NCBI GenBank assembly: GCA_964475135.1
Contig: CAYYWL010000015.1
Span: 1-38,360, forward strand
Direction: 5' to 3'
Length of the DNA: 38,360 bases
Source of the DNA: TMED14 sp964475135
GTDB lineage: Bacteria > Bacteroidota > Bacteroidia > Flavobacteriales > Schleiferiaceae
Of this stretch, positions 31,464 to 38,360 are shown in pieces. A program made the translations under genes and the position numbers. Numbering within the stretch: the stretch's first letter is position 1; every line of letters begins with the position of its first letter. Below the pieces are notes generated by a model. That model was given only the letters and a program-made list of their open reading frames with translations. It searched no databases and was not told the DNA's origin.

Positions 31464-32816
31464 CTAGAGCAAATCGTTGGCAAGGTTTGCCAGCTCACTG
31501 CGCTCGCCCTTCACGAGCGATACGTGGGCATACAGCGGCTGTCCCTTGAGGCGGTCCACGAGGTAGCTGAGTCCGTTCGACTGCTCGTCCAGGTAGGGCG
31601 TGTCAATCTGGCGTACGTCACCGGTAAAAATGAACTTCGAATTCTCTCCGGCGCGGGTAATGATGGTCTTGACTTCGTGCGGAGTTAAGTTCTGCGCCTC
31701 GTCCACAATGAAAATGACGTTGCTTAGCGAACGTCCGCGGATGTAGGCCAAGGGGGTCACGAGAATCTTTTCGTTGGCGACCATCTCGTCAATCTGCTTG
31801 TAGTTGCGGTCGCGCTCGCCAAACTGGTTCTTGATGAACTTCAGGTTGTCCCAGAGTGGCTGCATGTAGGGATTGATCTTTTGCTCCGCGTCGCCCGGCA
31901 GGAATCCGATATCCCGGTTGCTCAACGGTACAATCGGCCGAGCCAAGTAAATCTGCTTGAAGTCGCGGCGCTGCTCCAGAGATCCCGCCAACGCCAACAG
32001 CGTTTTGCCCGTCCCCGCCACCCCAGTGAGGGTCACCAACTTAATGTGCGGATTCATAATTGCGTGCATAGCAAACGTTTGCTCCGCATTTCGGGGCTTG
32101 ATTCCGTAGTAGGCCGACTTCTCCACTAGCTCCATTTCGCTGGTTTGGGAGTTGAAGAATCCCAATCCGCTGCTCTTTCCGTTTTTAAGTATGTAAAACA
32201 GGTTGGGCTGCAAATTCAGCTTCTGAATTGCTTTAAGCCCGAGGTCCATGGGAACGCGCTTCTGCTCGTACAGCGTTTGAAGCTGCTTTTCAGGAAACCC
32301 ATCCAATTCAGCCCTGCCGGTAAACACGGTATCCGACTCCTTCACCTTGCCGGTCAGGTAGTCCTCTGCCGCGACATTCAGTGCCTTGGCCTTGAGGCGC
32401 AAATTGATATCCTTGGTCACCAAAACGACTGGGCGATTGGGCTCCTGCTCCTGCAGGTAGAGTGCGGCGTTGAGAATCTTGTGGTCGTTCTTGCCCTTGC
32501 CGTACACCGCCGTCGCATCAACTCCCAAGCCAGGCGTGTCCATTACCACGCGGAACTTTCCGCGCTTCGAACCATTCAAGGCAATCCAGTCGGTGAGCGA
32601 TTTGTTTTCGGCCTTTTTGTCGAGCATTCGAATGAATTCTCGAGCTTCATAATTTTTGGTGTCGGAACCTTTTTTAAACTCGTCCAACTCCTCTAGTACC
32701 GGAATCGGAATCGCCACATCGTGCTCCTCGAAATTCATGATGGCATTGTGGTCGTACAAGATCACCGAGGTGTCGAGCACAAAAATCTTTCGAATCTTTT
32801 TGGGAGCTGCTGGCAT
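31464..32816 (-). CDS. PhoH2-type protein: PIN domain fused to PhoH ATPase
   Basis: This 450-residue protein begins with a PIN ribonuclease domain (KIFVLDTSVILYDHNAIMNF with the first acidic residue; VLEELDEFKKG; later LVTKDINLRLKA). After a linker it has a PhoH P-loop domain with Walker A LTGVAGTGKT, LARPIVPLSNRDIGFLPGD, and Walker B VIFIVDEAQNLTPHEVK. PIN-PhoH (PhoH2) proteins have been shown in mycobacteria to unwind and cleave RNA, so an RNA helicase/nuclease role is likely. The start ATG 32816 is chosen over the adjoining GTG 32819. The gene stands alone, facing pckA and diverging from the Crp/Fnr regulator. Confidence 0.93.
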   Translation of the reverse strand: MPAAPKKIRKIFVLDTSVILYDHNAIMNFEEHDVAIPIPVLEELDEFKKGSDTKNYEAREFIRMLDKKAENKSLTDWIALNGSKRGKFRVVMDTPGLGVDATAVYGKGKNDHKILNAALYLQEQEPNRPVVLVTKDINLRLKAKALNVAAEDYLTGKVKESDTVFTGRAELDGFPEKQLQTLYEQKRVPMDLGLKAIQKLNLQPNLFYILKNGKSSGLGFFNSQTSEMELVEKSAYYGIKPRNAEQTFAMHAIMNPHIKLVTLTGVAGTGKTLLALAGSLEQRRDFKQIYLARPIVPLSNRDIGFLPGDAEQKINPYMQPLWDNLKFIKNQFGERDRNYKQIDEMVANEKILVTPLAYIRGRSLSNVIFIVDEAQNLTPHEVKTIITRAGENSKFIFTGDVRQIDTPYLDEQSNGLSYLVDRLKGQPLYAHVSLVKGERSELANLANDLL

Positions 32817-32821
32817 CACAT

Positions 32822-32872
32822 TGAGGGTTTAACTGCGTTGAAATTACCCGAAACCCTGATTAAGTGAGGGTT
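32822..32872. promoter_or_regulatory. Three copies of an octamer T(G/C)AGGGTT upstream of phoH
   Basis: TGAGGGTT occurs at 32822-32829 and 32865-32872 on the plus strand, and TCAGGGTT at 32852-32859 on the minus strand. The last two form an inverted repeat with arms AACCCT and AGGGTT 9 bases apart. They lie in the 129-base divergent spacer between phoH and the Crp/Fnr gene and could be an operator for either. Confidence 0.35.
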
Positions 32873-32945
32873 AAGTCCGCTAAGTTTTCCACAGGGAGCG
32901 TTGATAACCTAGTCCCACGTTCTACCACAATTTTCGCTATTTTTA

Positions 32946-33587
32946 ATGCCCCCTATGGTAGCAGTTGAACGAATTCAAGACGCACTCGGCTTTGCTTCGC
33001 TCGAGCTCGCCGAAACACTAGCCCGTGAAGGGCGAATCCTCAACTACAAGGCTGGTGCCTACGTCATGGAACCGGGCCAGCCTATGAAGTACGTGCCCAT
33101 CGTACTCGAGGGCAGCCTCAGGGTTGCGCGCAAAGACGACGCAGAGGACCGCGAACTCTACCTCTATACCCTGGAACCAGGGAGTGCGTGCAGCAACACG
33201 TTTGGTAGCCTCTACGGCCAATCCCCAAGTCTTGAAGTGCTCGCTGAAGAGGACAGCACGGTACTTTGTGTTCCCATCCGCGTGGTGCAAGAGCTCTTGC
33301 ACACCAATCGAGAGTGGATGAACTTCGTTCTGCGTTCCTACCAAAAACGCTTTGACGAGGCACTCAATGCGCTTGATGATGTGGCGTTCCGGCAGTTGGA
33401 CGAGCGCCTTGTTCATTTTTTAGTAGAAAAAGCGCGTCGCAACGACCAAAATGAGGTGCACATGAGCCATTTTGAGATCGCTCAGGCACTGAATTCATCC
33501 CGTGAAGTCGTTTCTCGACTACTCAAGCGCTTAGAAAGTGAAGGTCGCGTTCGTTTAGGCCGCAACCGAATCGAGATCCTCGACTAG
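32946..33587 (+). CDS. Crp/Fnr-family transcriptional regulator
   Basis: This 213-residue regulator has an N-terminal cyclic-nucleotide-binding-like beta barrel (about residues 20-130; YKAGAYVMEPGQPMKYVPIVLEG-type text) and a C-terminal winged helix with the recognition region FEIAQALNSSREVVSRLLKRLESEG (about 177-201). It has no N-terminal Fnr cysteine cluster; the few Cys are in the barrel (SACSNTF). The cAMP-binding Arg-Ser of CRP is not apparent. The effector is unknown. The start may be ATG 32946 or ATG 32955; a weak -7-like box (TATTTTTA, 32938-32945) abuts the first, which would favour the second. The next gene starts 20 bases downstream. Confidence 0.9.
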   Translation: MPPMVAVERIQDALGFASLELAETLAREGRILNYKAGAYVMEPGQPMKYVPIVLEGSLRVARKDDAEDRELYLYTLEPGSACSNTFGSLYGQSPSLEVLAEEDSTVLCVPIRVVQELLHTNREWMNFVLRSYQKRFDEALNALDDVAFRQLDERLVHFLVEKARRNDQNEVHMSHFEIAQALNSSREVVSRLLKRLESEGRVRLGRNRIEILD

Positions 33588-33596
33588 TCCCGCCCT

Positions 33597-33603
33597 ATTT
33601 TTG
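33597..33603 (+). promoter_or_regulatory. Imperfect -7-like box before the TPR-like gene (TATTTTG)
   Basis: The box is one base shorter than TAnnTTTG. It ends 4 bases before the ATG at 33608, the same spacing as at tsaD. The gene may instead be co-transcribed with the regulator. Confidence 0.25.
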
Positions 33604-33607
33604 CGTC

Positions 33608-34123
33608 ATGATTCGACGCTACCTACGCTTGGCTATTGCGGCCGCCATTCTTGCGCTTGCCACCTATCAGTTCATTGAGACGAACTGGGGCAACGGGATT
33701 TTTCTCACTCTTCTCGCGGGCATCCCCATTCTCATCCACTTTCGAAACGAGCGCATTCTCATGGCACTTTGGTACGTGCGTTCTCAGAACTTCACCAAGG
33801 CCGGAGCTCAGCTTGACGCACTAAAGTACCCCGAACAAACACTGATCAAAGGTCAATTGGCCTACTACTACTTTTTGCGTGGACTCATGCTGTCGCAAAC
33901 CAACATGTCGCAGTCGGAGTCCTTCATGCGCAAGGCCTTAAACACAGGGCTCCGGATGAAGCAGGATCGCGCCCTCGCAAAGATGCAGCTTGCCGCGATG
34001 GCTATGTCGCGCCGCCGCAAAACTGAAGCTCAAGCATTGTTGACCGAGGCCAAGAAGTTGGACGACAAAGGGCTTTTGGCAGACCAGCTCAAAATGCTCA
34101 AGGAACAGCTTAAGCGGATTTAA
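33608..34123 (+). CDS. Membrane protein with two N-terminal helices and a TPR-like domain
   Basis: This 171-residue protein begins with two hydrophobic segments (about residues 7-24 and 28-45) and continues with a soluble helical part. The helical hairpins (TKAGAQLDALKYPEQTLIKGQLAYYYFLRGL, then ESFMRKALNTGLRMKQDRALAKMQLAAMAMSRRRKTEAQALL) resemble tetratricopeptide repeats. It probably sits in the inner membrane with the TPR part in the cytoplasm as a protein-binding platform. I do not recognise a named family. A strong terminator follows 23 bases after the stop. Confidence 0.75.
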   Translation: MIRRYLRLAIAAAILALATYQFIETNWGNGIFLTLLAGIPILIHFRNERILMALWYVRSQNFTKAGAQLDALKYPEQTLIKGQLAYYYFLRGLMLSQTNMSQSESFMRKALNTGLRMKQDRALAKMQLAAMAMSRRRKTEAQALLTEAKKLDDKGLLADQLKMLKEQLKRI

Positions 34124-34139
34124 CCGCAACGAACTCCAC

Positions 34140-34175
34140 AAAAAAAGCCCGAGCTCGCGCTCGGGCTTTTCTTTT
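34140..34175. terminator. Bidirectional intrinsic terminator between the TPR-like gene and yajC
   Basis: A perfect 8-bp stem GCCCGAGC / GCTCGGGC (34147-34154 and 34159-34166) has an A-run before it and T-runs after it. It can therefore end transcription from both convergent sides. Confidence 0.93.
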
Positions 34176-34190
34176 TGGTAAAGAAGCAGG

Positions 34191-34517
34191 TTACTTCTTC
34201 TTCTCTTCAGTCTTTGCACTCTCGGGGTAGCGAGCTGCAGTGAGTTCCTTGCTTACCGCAGAACGCTCGAGGCGAAGGCGGCTGTTCTCGGACTCGAGTA
34301 CAAATGTGTGTTCGTCAAGGTCTGAAATCTTGCCGTGCACCCCACCGGTAGTGACTACCCGCATACCCTTTGAAAGAACGTTGCGAAACTTTGTCTCTTC
34401 TTTCTGACGCTTCATTTGCGGACGCAAGAAGAAAAAGTACATCACCGCCAAAATGGCGATGAGGGGTAAAAATCCGGCGATTCCTCCTTGGGACTGAGCT
34501 TGTAGAAATACGTTCAT
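34191..34517 (-). CDS. yajC: Preprotein translocase subunit YajC
   Basis: The 108-residue protein has one N-terminal transmembrane segment (GFLPLIAILAVMYFFFLRPQ, about residues 15-34) with the family signature FFLRPQMKRQKE. A cytoplasmic domain follows with GMRVVTTGGVHGKI (about 51-64), also diagnostic. YajC associates with SecDF and the Sec translocon at the inner membrane. It starts 2 bases after the stop of the DUF1573 gene. It is the last gene of the nusB operon before the bidirectional terminator. Confidence 0.95.
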   Translation of the reverse strand: MNVFLQAQSQGGIAGFLPLIAILAVMYFFFLRPQMKRQKEETKFRNVLSKGMRVVTTGGVHGKISDLDEHTFVLESENSRLRLERSAVSKELTAARYPESAKTEEKKK

Positions 34518-34519
34518 GT

Positions 34520-34963
34520 TTACTTGGCTTTAGGGGTTACATTGGCCGTAATGGTCAACACTTTGGTGCTTGGGACTGCATTGGTCGTCAAGGTCACGGT
34601 CTTGCTCTGCTGGTTGGGCTTGCCTTCGCTGTTAAAGCTCACTTTAATTACACCCTCCTCGCCTGGGGCTACTGGGGCATTGGGGTATTCCGGAACCGTA
34701 CATCCGCACGATCCTTGGGCTGACGAAATGATCAAAGGACCTTGACCGGTATTGGTAAACTTGAATTCCGTTTCGACGACGTCACCCTCATTGATAGTTC
34801 CGAAGTCGTGCGACTCAGTCACAAAGCTGAGTTGGGGAAGTTCGGCGCTCTGCACAGCCTCAAGAGCCATGCGCTCTGATTCAGGCTTGACGCGGTCACT
34901 TGGATTTGAACAGGCCACACCTAAAGTGGCAAGGGCGGATACGAAAATGGTTGTTGTCTTCAT
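34520..34963 (-). CDS. DUF1573 lipoprotein
   Basis: The 147-residue protein has a lipoprotein signal peptide ending in LGVAC, so Cys18 is probably lipidated. A single immunoglobulin-like DUF1573 domain follows: SHDFGTINEGDVVETEFKFTN, GSCGCTVPEYP and VAPGEEGVIKVSFNSEGKPN. The position between nusB and yajC is typical in Bacteroidota, and its function there is not established. It lies 11 bases downstream of nusB. Confidence 0.92.
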   Translation of the reverse strand: MKTTTIFVSALATLGVACSNPSDRVKPESERMALEAVQSAELPQLSFVTESHDFGTINEGDVVETEFKFTNTGQGPLIISSAQGSCGCTVPEYPNAPVAPGEEGVIKVSFNSEGKPNQQSKTVTLTTNAVPSTKVLTITANVTPKAK

Positions 34964-34974
34964 AGTTGGTAAAA

Positions 34975-35916
34975 TTAGGACCCAATTAGGCCTCGTCCGA
35001 GCTTTTGAATGCGACCTTCTGATTTTAAATCAGTGACCACGGCATCTAGAATTCCGTTGACAAACGACGCAGCCTTCGGTGATCCGTACTGCTTGGCGAG
35101 CTCAATGGCTTCGTCGATACTCACCTTTACTGGGATCTGCGGAAATGCAACTACCTCACTAAGTGCCATTTGCACAATGCTCCGGTCAACCGGAGCCATG
35201 CGGTCAAAATCCCACTGCTTGGCTTTTTTGGCCATTCGCTCTTGCCATTCCGCTTGGTGGCGCAGCGTGTGCACAAACAGATCTTTGGCGAACGCTCCGT
35301 CCTCTGCATTCTTAATCAACGGAACCAGCACCGGACGGTTTTTACGGGCATTCTGCATGGTTTGAACCGCCATCATTTGCGCAGCGTCGAGGTCGTCCGA
35401 CCAGTGCATGTTAATGGTTTCGTAGTGCTGCTGAAGATCTTCATTATTGGCTAAAAAGTCACGATAAAATTGACGCAAGTGCGTAATCTGGACTTCTTCA
35501 GACTGGAGCTCGGGACTGTTCCACATTAAGGTTTCACCCCATTCCGTCCAATATGCGAAGAAAATTTTACGCAGGACGTCCACCGACTCGCCCCAGTGGA
35601 TCCGGTGCTGTTCCCAAGCCTTTGTGATGTCATCATCTGCCACGAGTTGGGCGACAAAGGGAAGCTTTAAAAAGTGCTGTAACTGAGCCTCACGAAGCCG
35701 GTTGGGGAACTGCTTGGCCTGTTCAATCTCGAGTCGCTCCTCAAGAAAATGGTTGAAGTGCCAAAAAATCCTCAACTCGTAGAGGTACAAGTCATTAATC
35801 GCCTTTATGCTGTCCTCGAGGCGACGCAAACCAAGTTGGGCGTCGTTGAGGTCGGACTGCACGTACGCATAAAGCGCTTGCATCGTTTTGATGCGGAGGT
35901 GGCGACGGGTAAGCAT
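34975..35916 (-). CDS. nusB: Transcription antitermination protein NusB (long Bacteroidota form)
   Basis: The C-terminal part (about residues 185-300) is a NusB domain with FVHTLRHQAEWQERM, VDRSIVQMALSEVVAFPQIPVKVSIDEAIELAKQYG and SFVNGILDAVV. NusB binds boxA RNA with S10 for rRNA antitermination. The N-terminus starts with the NusB-like RRHLRIKTMQALYAYVQS, and a helical insertion of about 150 residues makes the protein 313 residues long instead of about 140. Long forms of this kind are usual in Bacteroidota. It heads the nusB-DUF1573-yajC group and has its own promoter box overlapping the end of crtY. Confidence 0.93.
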   Translation of the reverse strand: MLTRRHLRIKTMQALYAYVQSDLNDAQLGLRRLEDSIKAINDLYLYELRIFWHFNHFLEERLEIEQAKQFPNRLREAQLQHFLKLPFVAQLVADDDITKAWEQHRIHWGESVDVLRKIFFAYWTEWGETLMWNSPELQSEEVQITHLRQFYRDFLANNEDLQQHYETINMHWSDDLDAAQMMAVQTMQNARKNRPVLVPLIKNAEDGAFAKDLFVHTLRHQAEWQERMAKKAKQWDFDRMAPVDRSIVQMALSEVVAFPQIPVKVSIDEAIELAKQYGSPKAASFVNGILDAVVTDLKSEGRIQKLGRGLIGS

Positions 35917-35933
35917 AGAACGGAATTAGGCTG

Positions 35934-35941
35934 CAAAAATA
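35934..35941 (-). promoter_or_regulatory. -7 box for nusB (TATTTTTG)
   Basis: This perfect TAnnTTTG on the minus strand, 17 bases before the nusB ATG, lies between the crtY stop and nusB. It suggests nusB can be transcribed independently of the carotenoid genes. Confidence 0.5.
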
Positions 35942-35943
35942 GC

Positions 35944-36639
35944 CTATTCCGGGCGTTTGGGGAAGCGTTGACGCGACCAATGAACCCCTGCGGTGTACAT
36001 GAGCATCATGAATGTGCCATATAGGGCATCCTCTACTGGAATAGTTCCGACGCGAAGACTCATATTCTCGGCATTGTTGTACCACACAATGGGTTCAGGT
36101 AAAAACATCCCAGTCAGTACTCCGTTCACGATAAAAAACGGAATAAGACCCACACCCCAGCTTCGCAAGAAGGCTGCCGTCCACCAGGGGCGCTTCCACA
36201 GCAACCATGTGCAGCCCAATGCGAGCCCGCCCGCTGCCGTTAACGTATACCAGCGATCGTGGTACACGAGTGCGAGGGTTGCACTCGCTGCAGCAATCAT
36301 CTCAACGACGACAAAGGCGCTCCGCTTGGACTGGGTCCAAGGAAAAAATAGCTGCAAAACTTCGTAAATAAAAAAGGTCGCCCAGGGCACGACGATAAAA
36401 AACATCCATTCTTCGAGCGGAAGCCCCCAAAGCGACGGCCCCATCAAGTAATCGGGATTGAAGCCCCATACTCCGCTTGCGGTCTTTACCACATCCCACG
36501 GAATGAACAACGCCATCATGAATACAGTGCCCACCAACAAGTGACGCGTTTGACCAATGTAGCGGATGCGGGGTTCAAATGCCCGAGTAAAAGGACCCAA
36601 AAAAGTGAGCCCCATTAGGATCAAGTAGAGACCCTTCAC
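35944..36639 (-). CDS. crtY: Lycopene beta-cyclase, fused CrtYc-CrtYd type membrane protein
   Basis: This 231-residue protein is almost entirely hydrophobic, with about six or seven membrane segments. Its two homologous halves each end in a short acidic motif: GLPLEEWMFFIVVPW in the first half (about residues 72-86) and TIPVEDALYGTFMMLM in the second. This arrangement matches the fused heterodimer-type lycopene cyclases of Bacteroidota and Actinobacteria rather than the flavoprotein CrtY. It cyclises lycopene to beta-carotene in the membrane. The start is GTG within a GTGA overlap with the crtZ stop, so the two steps are co-expressed. No other carotenoid genes are in the window. Confidence 0.92.
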   Translation of the reverse strand: MKGLYLILMGLTFLGPFTRAFEPRIRYIGQTRHLLVGTVFMMALFIPWDVVKTASGVWGFNPDYLMGPSLWGLPLEEWMFFIVVPWATFFIYEVLQLFFPWTQSKRSAFVVVEMIAAASATLALVYHDRWYTLTAAGGLALGCTWLLWKRPWWTAAFLRSWGVGLIPFFIVNGVLTGMFLPEPIVWYNNAENMSLRVGTIPVEDALYGTFMMLMYTAGVHWSRQRFPKRPE

Positions 36640-37106
36640 GATCGGCGCTCAAGCTTCATTTTACGTGCCTCTTCCCGCACCATGCTCCAGGGTACCCAGA
36701 GAAGTCCAAAATGTGCCGAACCTTCTTTTCCGAGGGTTTTATGGTGCCACTTGTGCTTGAGGCGCACGGCCCGAAAGTATGCGTTATCGGTGTGTACCCA
36801 CCAGCGAAACCGCTGGTGGATAAATATTTCATGCACCAAAAAGTAGGTAAACCCGTAGGCTGCGATTCCGAAACCAAATCCCGTGGACTCGGGTACGCCC
36901 CACATCATGCCAAGCATGATGCACAACCATGAGGGTATGGCAAAAATCAAAAAGAACGCGTCGTTTTTCTCAAAAAACCCTGGCTCTTTGGTGTGGTGGT
37001 CTGCATGCAAAACCCACAGTGGGCCGTGCATGAGGTAGCGGTGGGCGGCCCACGCCGCACCCTCCATGAGGACGTAGGCGAGGAAAAACATTCCGAGAAC
37101 TGTCAT
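36636..37106 (-). CDS. crtZ: Beta-carotene 3-hydroxylase (CrtZ family)
   Basis: The 156-residue membrane protein of the fatty-acid hydroxylase superfamily has four histidine clusters that bind two irons: AHRYLMHG, HADHHTKE, HEIFIHQRF and KHKWHHKT. These identify CrtZ, which hydroxylates beta-carotene to cryptoxanthin and zeaxanthin. The start is ATG 37106 (TVLGMFFLAYV follows); a TTG at 37133 would add nine residues but would overlap the upstream gene. It starts 4 bases after the stop of the periplasmic-binding-fold gene and overlaps crtY by 4 bases. Zeaxanthin-type pigment is therefore the predicted product of the pair. Confidence 0.94.
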   Translation of the reverse strand: MTVLGMFFLAYVLMEGAAWAAHRYLMHGPLWVLHADHHTKEPGFFEKNDAFFLIFAIPSWLCIMLGMMWGVPESTGFGFGIAAYGFTYFLVHEIFIHQRFRWWVHTDNAYFRAVRLKHKWHHKTLGKEGSAHFGLLWVPWSMVREEARKMKLERRS

Positions 37107-37110
37107 AGCA

Positions 37111-38250
37111 TTACGGTAACGCGGGAACGACAACTGGGTTCACACCGCGAGAAGGATCAAAACGGTAGAGTTCGATCGCTTGGTTGAACTGACCCCCTCC
37201 TGGCGTTTGCCCCCAGTCGTAGCTGCGGCGTGGGCCGGTATAGTGTTCGGGATCGTTTTCGAGAAGCATCATTGCCATGTCGTACCCCAACCACGCCCAG
37301 CGCGACCGAGAAGTTCCGAGCACCGAAGCGATGTGCGCGTCGACATTCTCGTACTGCGCAAATTCAAGGCGGTCCGTCTGGGCCCAAATGATCGGCTGAC
37401 GCAAGAGAAGAAAGGCGTCAAGCGACGGACTATTCACCGTGCTGCTCACCGTCCAAAATTCAGTTTGACTTGCAGGCCTCTGGCGAAGGCCTTGAAGGAT
37501 TCGTGCAGCACTGAGCACTTTATCGTCCAAAAGGACAAACCGAGTTGGAACAAGATCGTCTCCCCCTACCCGAGCCGCCAAATTTGAAGAGGGGCGTCCG
37601 TCCCACGTTTGAATTTTGGTGGTGTCCGCACCCATTGCATGGAAGCCGCGTACGAATGCTTGACGCTGAAGCATACTGGCTTTATCTCCTAAATCAAATA
37701 GTACCGTGCGCGATTTAGGACGTGCCAAGGCGTCCTGCGCAGCGAGCCTCCCTAGGATCTCAGCCTCTAAAAAACGAACGGGCGCCGCAGCGATAAGCTG
37801 AGGTAGGCCCTCTGTGCGAACTTCACGTGAAACGGGGTTTACCACATAAGTTGTTGCCGCAGCATGCTTGGCAAGTATTTCACTGTCGGATGCGCGAAAC
37901 GGTCCCACCACGTAACGTACGTCGAGCTGCGCTAATTCGGCCATGAACGCAGAAGGACTTAGTGTTCGCGGTAAAGCTGAACCGAAGGCATGATCGACCA
38001 CCAAGCCTGTAGATTCGTCAAAATCGTAGAGGTCAAGTGTAATCGGCCATTCCGTACCGGCAAACGAGTCGAGGGCAGCGCGAAATCCAGCATAGAACTC
38101 ATTGGCCATGGCGTTCTTAGTGACGCCAGAACCAGAACTATCCGCTTGAACGCCAAACGGAAGGACTACAGCCCATCGGGCTCCGCCCTGAGCTGAAGCG
38201 AACAGCGAAACCGCAGTAAATGCGGCGGTGAGAAGGTGTCTTACTCCCAT
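37111..38250 (-). CDS. Periplasmic-binding-protein-fold protein downstream of guaA
   Basis: The 379-residue protein has a signal peptide (MGVRHLLTAAFTAVSLFASA, cleavage before QGGARW). Its text is weakly similar to type I periplasmic binding proteins (LivK-like): ARWAVVLPFGVQ, NEFYAGFRAALDSFAG, YVVGPFRASDSEILAKHAAA and LGYDMAMMLLENDP. In many Bacteroidota the gene after guaA encodes a LysM protein with such a domain; no LysM motif is visible here. It overlaps the guaA stop by 10 bases and crtZ follows after 4 bases. The ligand and role are unknown. Confidence 0.75.
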   Translation of the reverse strand: MGVRHLLTAAFTAVSLFASAQGGARWAVVLPFGVQADSSGSGVTKNAMANEFYAGFRAALDSFAGTEWPITLDLYDFDESTGLVVDHAFGSALPRTLSPSAFMAELAQLDVRYVVGPFRASDSEILAKHAAATTYVVNPVSREVRTEGLPQLIAAAPVRFLEAEILGRLAAQDALARPKSRTVLFDLGDKASMLQRQAFVRGFHAMGADTTKIQTWDGRPSSNLAARVGGDDLVPTRFVLLDDKVLSAARILQGLRQRPASQTEFWTVSSTVNSPSLDAFLLLRQPIIWAQTDRLEFAQYENVDAHIASVLGTSRSRWAWLGYDMAMMLLENDPEHYTGPRRSYDWGQTPGGGQFNQAIELYRFDPSRGVNPVVVPALP

Positions 38251-38360
38251 TCGATGGTTGCAGGCGGCTTGGAACTGATGTCGTACACCACGCGGTTCAC
38301 ACCCCGCACTTGGTTAATAATGGCATTCGAAGTTCGTGCCAAAAAGTCGTAAGGCAAGTG
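38241..38360 (-). CDS. guaA: GMP synthase, C-terminal end (5' part outside window)
   Basis: The last 39 residues are visible and end NRVVYDISSKPPATIEWE, the highly conserved C-terminus of GuaA, preceded by ARTSNAIINQVRGV. GuaA amidates XMP to GMP using glutamine. The gene continues beyond the right edge. Its stop codon overlaps the next gene by 10 bases, so it is the upstream member of the run guaA - binding protein - crtZ - crtY. Confidence 0.95.
   Translation of the reverse strand, partial: HLPYDFLARTSNAIINQVRGVNRVVYDISSKPPATIEWE

Noticed and set aside
32885..32893. DnaA-box-like TTTTCCACA upstream of the Crp/Fnr gene
   Set aside because: It is a single copy with one mismatch and no cluster of boxes, AT-rich unwinding element or dnaA/dnaN gene nearby, so an origin is not supported.
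37107..37133. TTG start adding nine residues to CrtZ
   Set aside because: It would overlap the upstream gene, while ATG 37106 gives the usual CrtZ N-terminus directly before the first membrane segment.
1..38360. CRISPR arrays, tRNA/rRNA genes, transposases, phage genes
   Set aside because: I saw no regularly spaced repeats, cloverleaf-like T-loop sequences, rRNA signatures or mobile-element proteins when reading through; no search programs were run.

Overview
The window looks like a chromosomal segment of a member of the Bacteroidota, probably a marine or otherwise aerobic, light-exposed flavobacterium-like organism with a compact, moderately GC-rich genome. The basis is the gene set: a protein with a type IX secretion (gliding-motility type B) C-terminal sorting domain, a Bacteroidota-style TamB, NusB with a long N-terminal extension, the nusB-DUF1573-yajC order, and ribosomal protein S16 with a long acidic tail. 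Promoter-like TAnnTTTG boxes (the Bacteroidota -7 element) stand in front of most transcription units, and Shine-Dalgarno sequences are essentially absent. The exact genus cannot be read from the sequence. Three runs of exactly 100 N are assembly gaps.

Layout, left to right. (1) 1-1684: the 3' end of a family 2 glycosyltransferase, then a ribBA-type riboflavin gene whose GTP cyclohydrolase II half has lost its zinc cysteines. (2) 1681-7593: tamB diverges from a tightly overlapping operon tsaD - RimK-associated aspartyl/zinc protease - rimK - rsmE. (3) 7590-14243: a solitary histidine ammonia-lyase diverges from a seven-gene light/flavin operon: a short-chain dehydrogenase without the usual catalytic Tyr, a flavin reductase, a 51-residue DUF2256 protein, an iron-sulfur bacterial photolyase, a cryptochrome-DASH, a 90-residue unknown protein and an outer-membrane DUF2490 protein. 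(4) 14245-19530: housekeeping genes hisS, an EttA-like ABC-F gene and guaB, with one secreted hypothetical protein. (5) 19618-24843: a large T9SS cargo protein, an acyl-CoA dehydrogenase and a sugar N-acetyltransferase. (6) 24890-27509: an overlapping trio of S1/P1 nuclease, Rrf2 regulator and cystathionine beta-synthase, followed by a repeat-rich spacer. (7) 27744-31404: rpsP-rimM, a saccharopine dehydrogenase-like gene broken by a gap, and ATP-dependent PEP carboxykinase with a clear terminator. (8) 31464-34123: PIN-PhoH2, a Crp/Fnr regulator and a membrane TPR-like protein. (9) 34191-38360: a leftward run from the end of guaA through a periplasmic-binding-fold protein, crtZ and crtY (carotenoids) into nusB-DUF1573-yajC, ended by a bidirectional terminator.

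Most of the region is ordinary core genome. The parts that deserve attention are the photolyase/flavin cassette with its Tyr-less SDR and neighbouring histidine ammonia-lyase, the degenerate RibA domain, the very short or absent 5' leaders implied by promoter boxes only 2-6 nt before start codons, the structured repeat after the CBS gene, and the triplicated octamer between phoH and the Crp/Fnr gene. I found no CRISPR array, tRNA, rRNA, insertion sequence or phage gene. Apart from the spacer at 27510-27743 (234 bases), all intergenic stretches are well under 200 bases.
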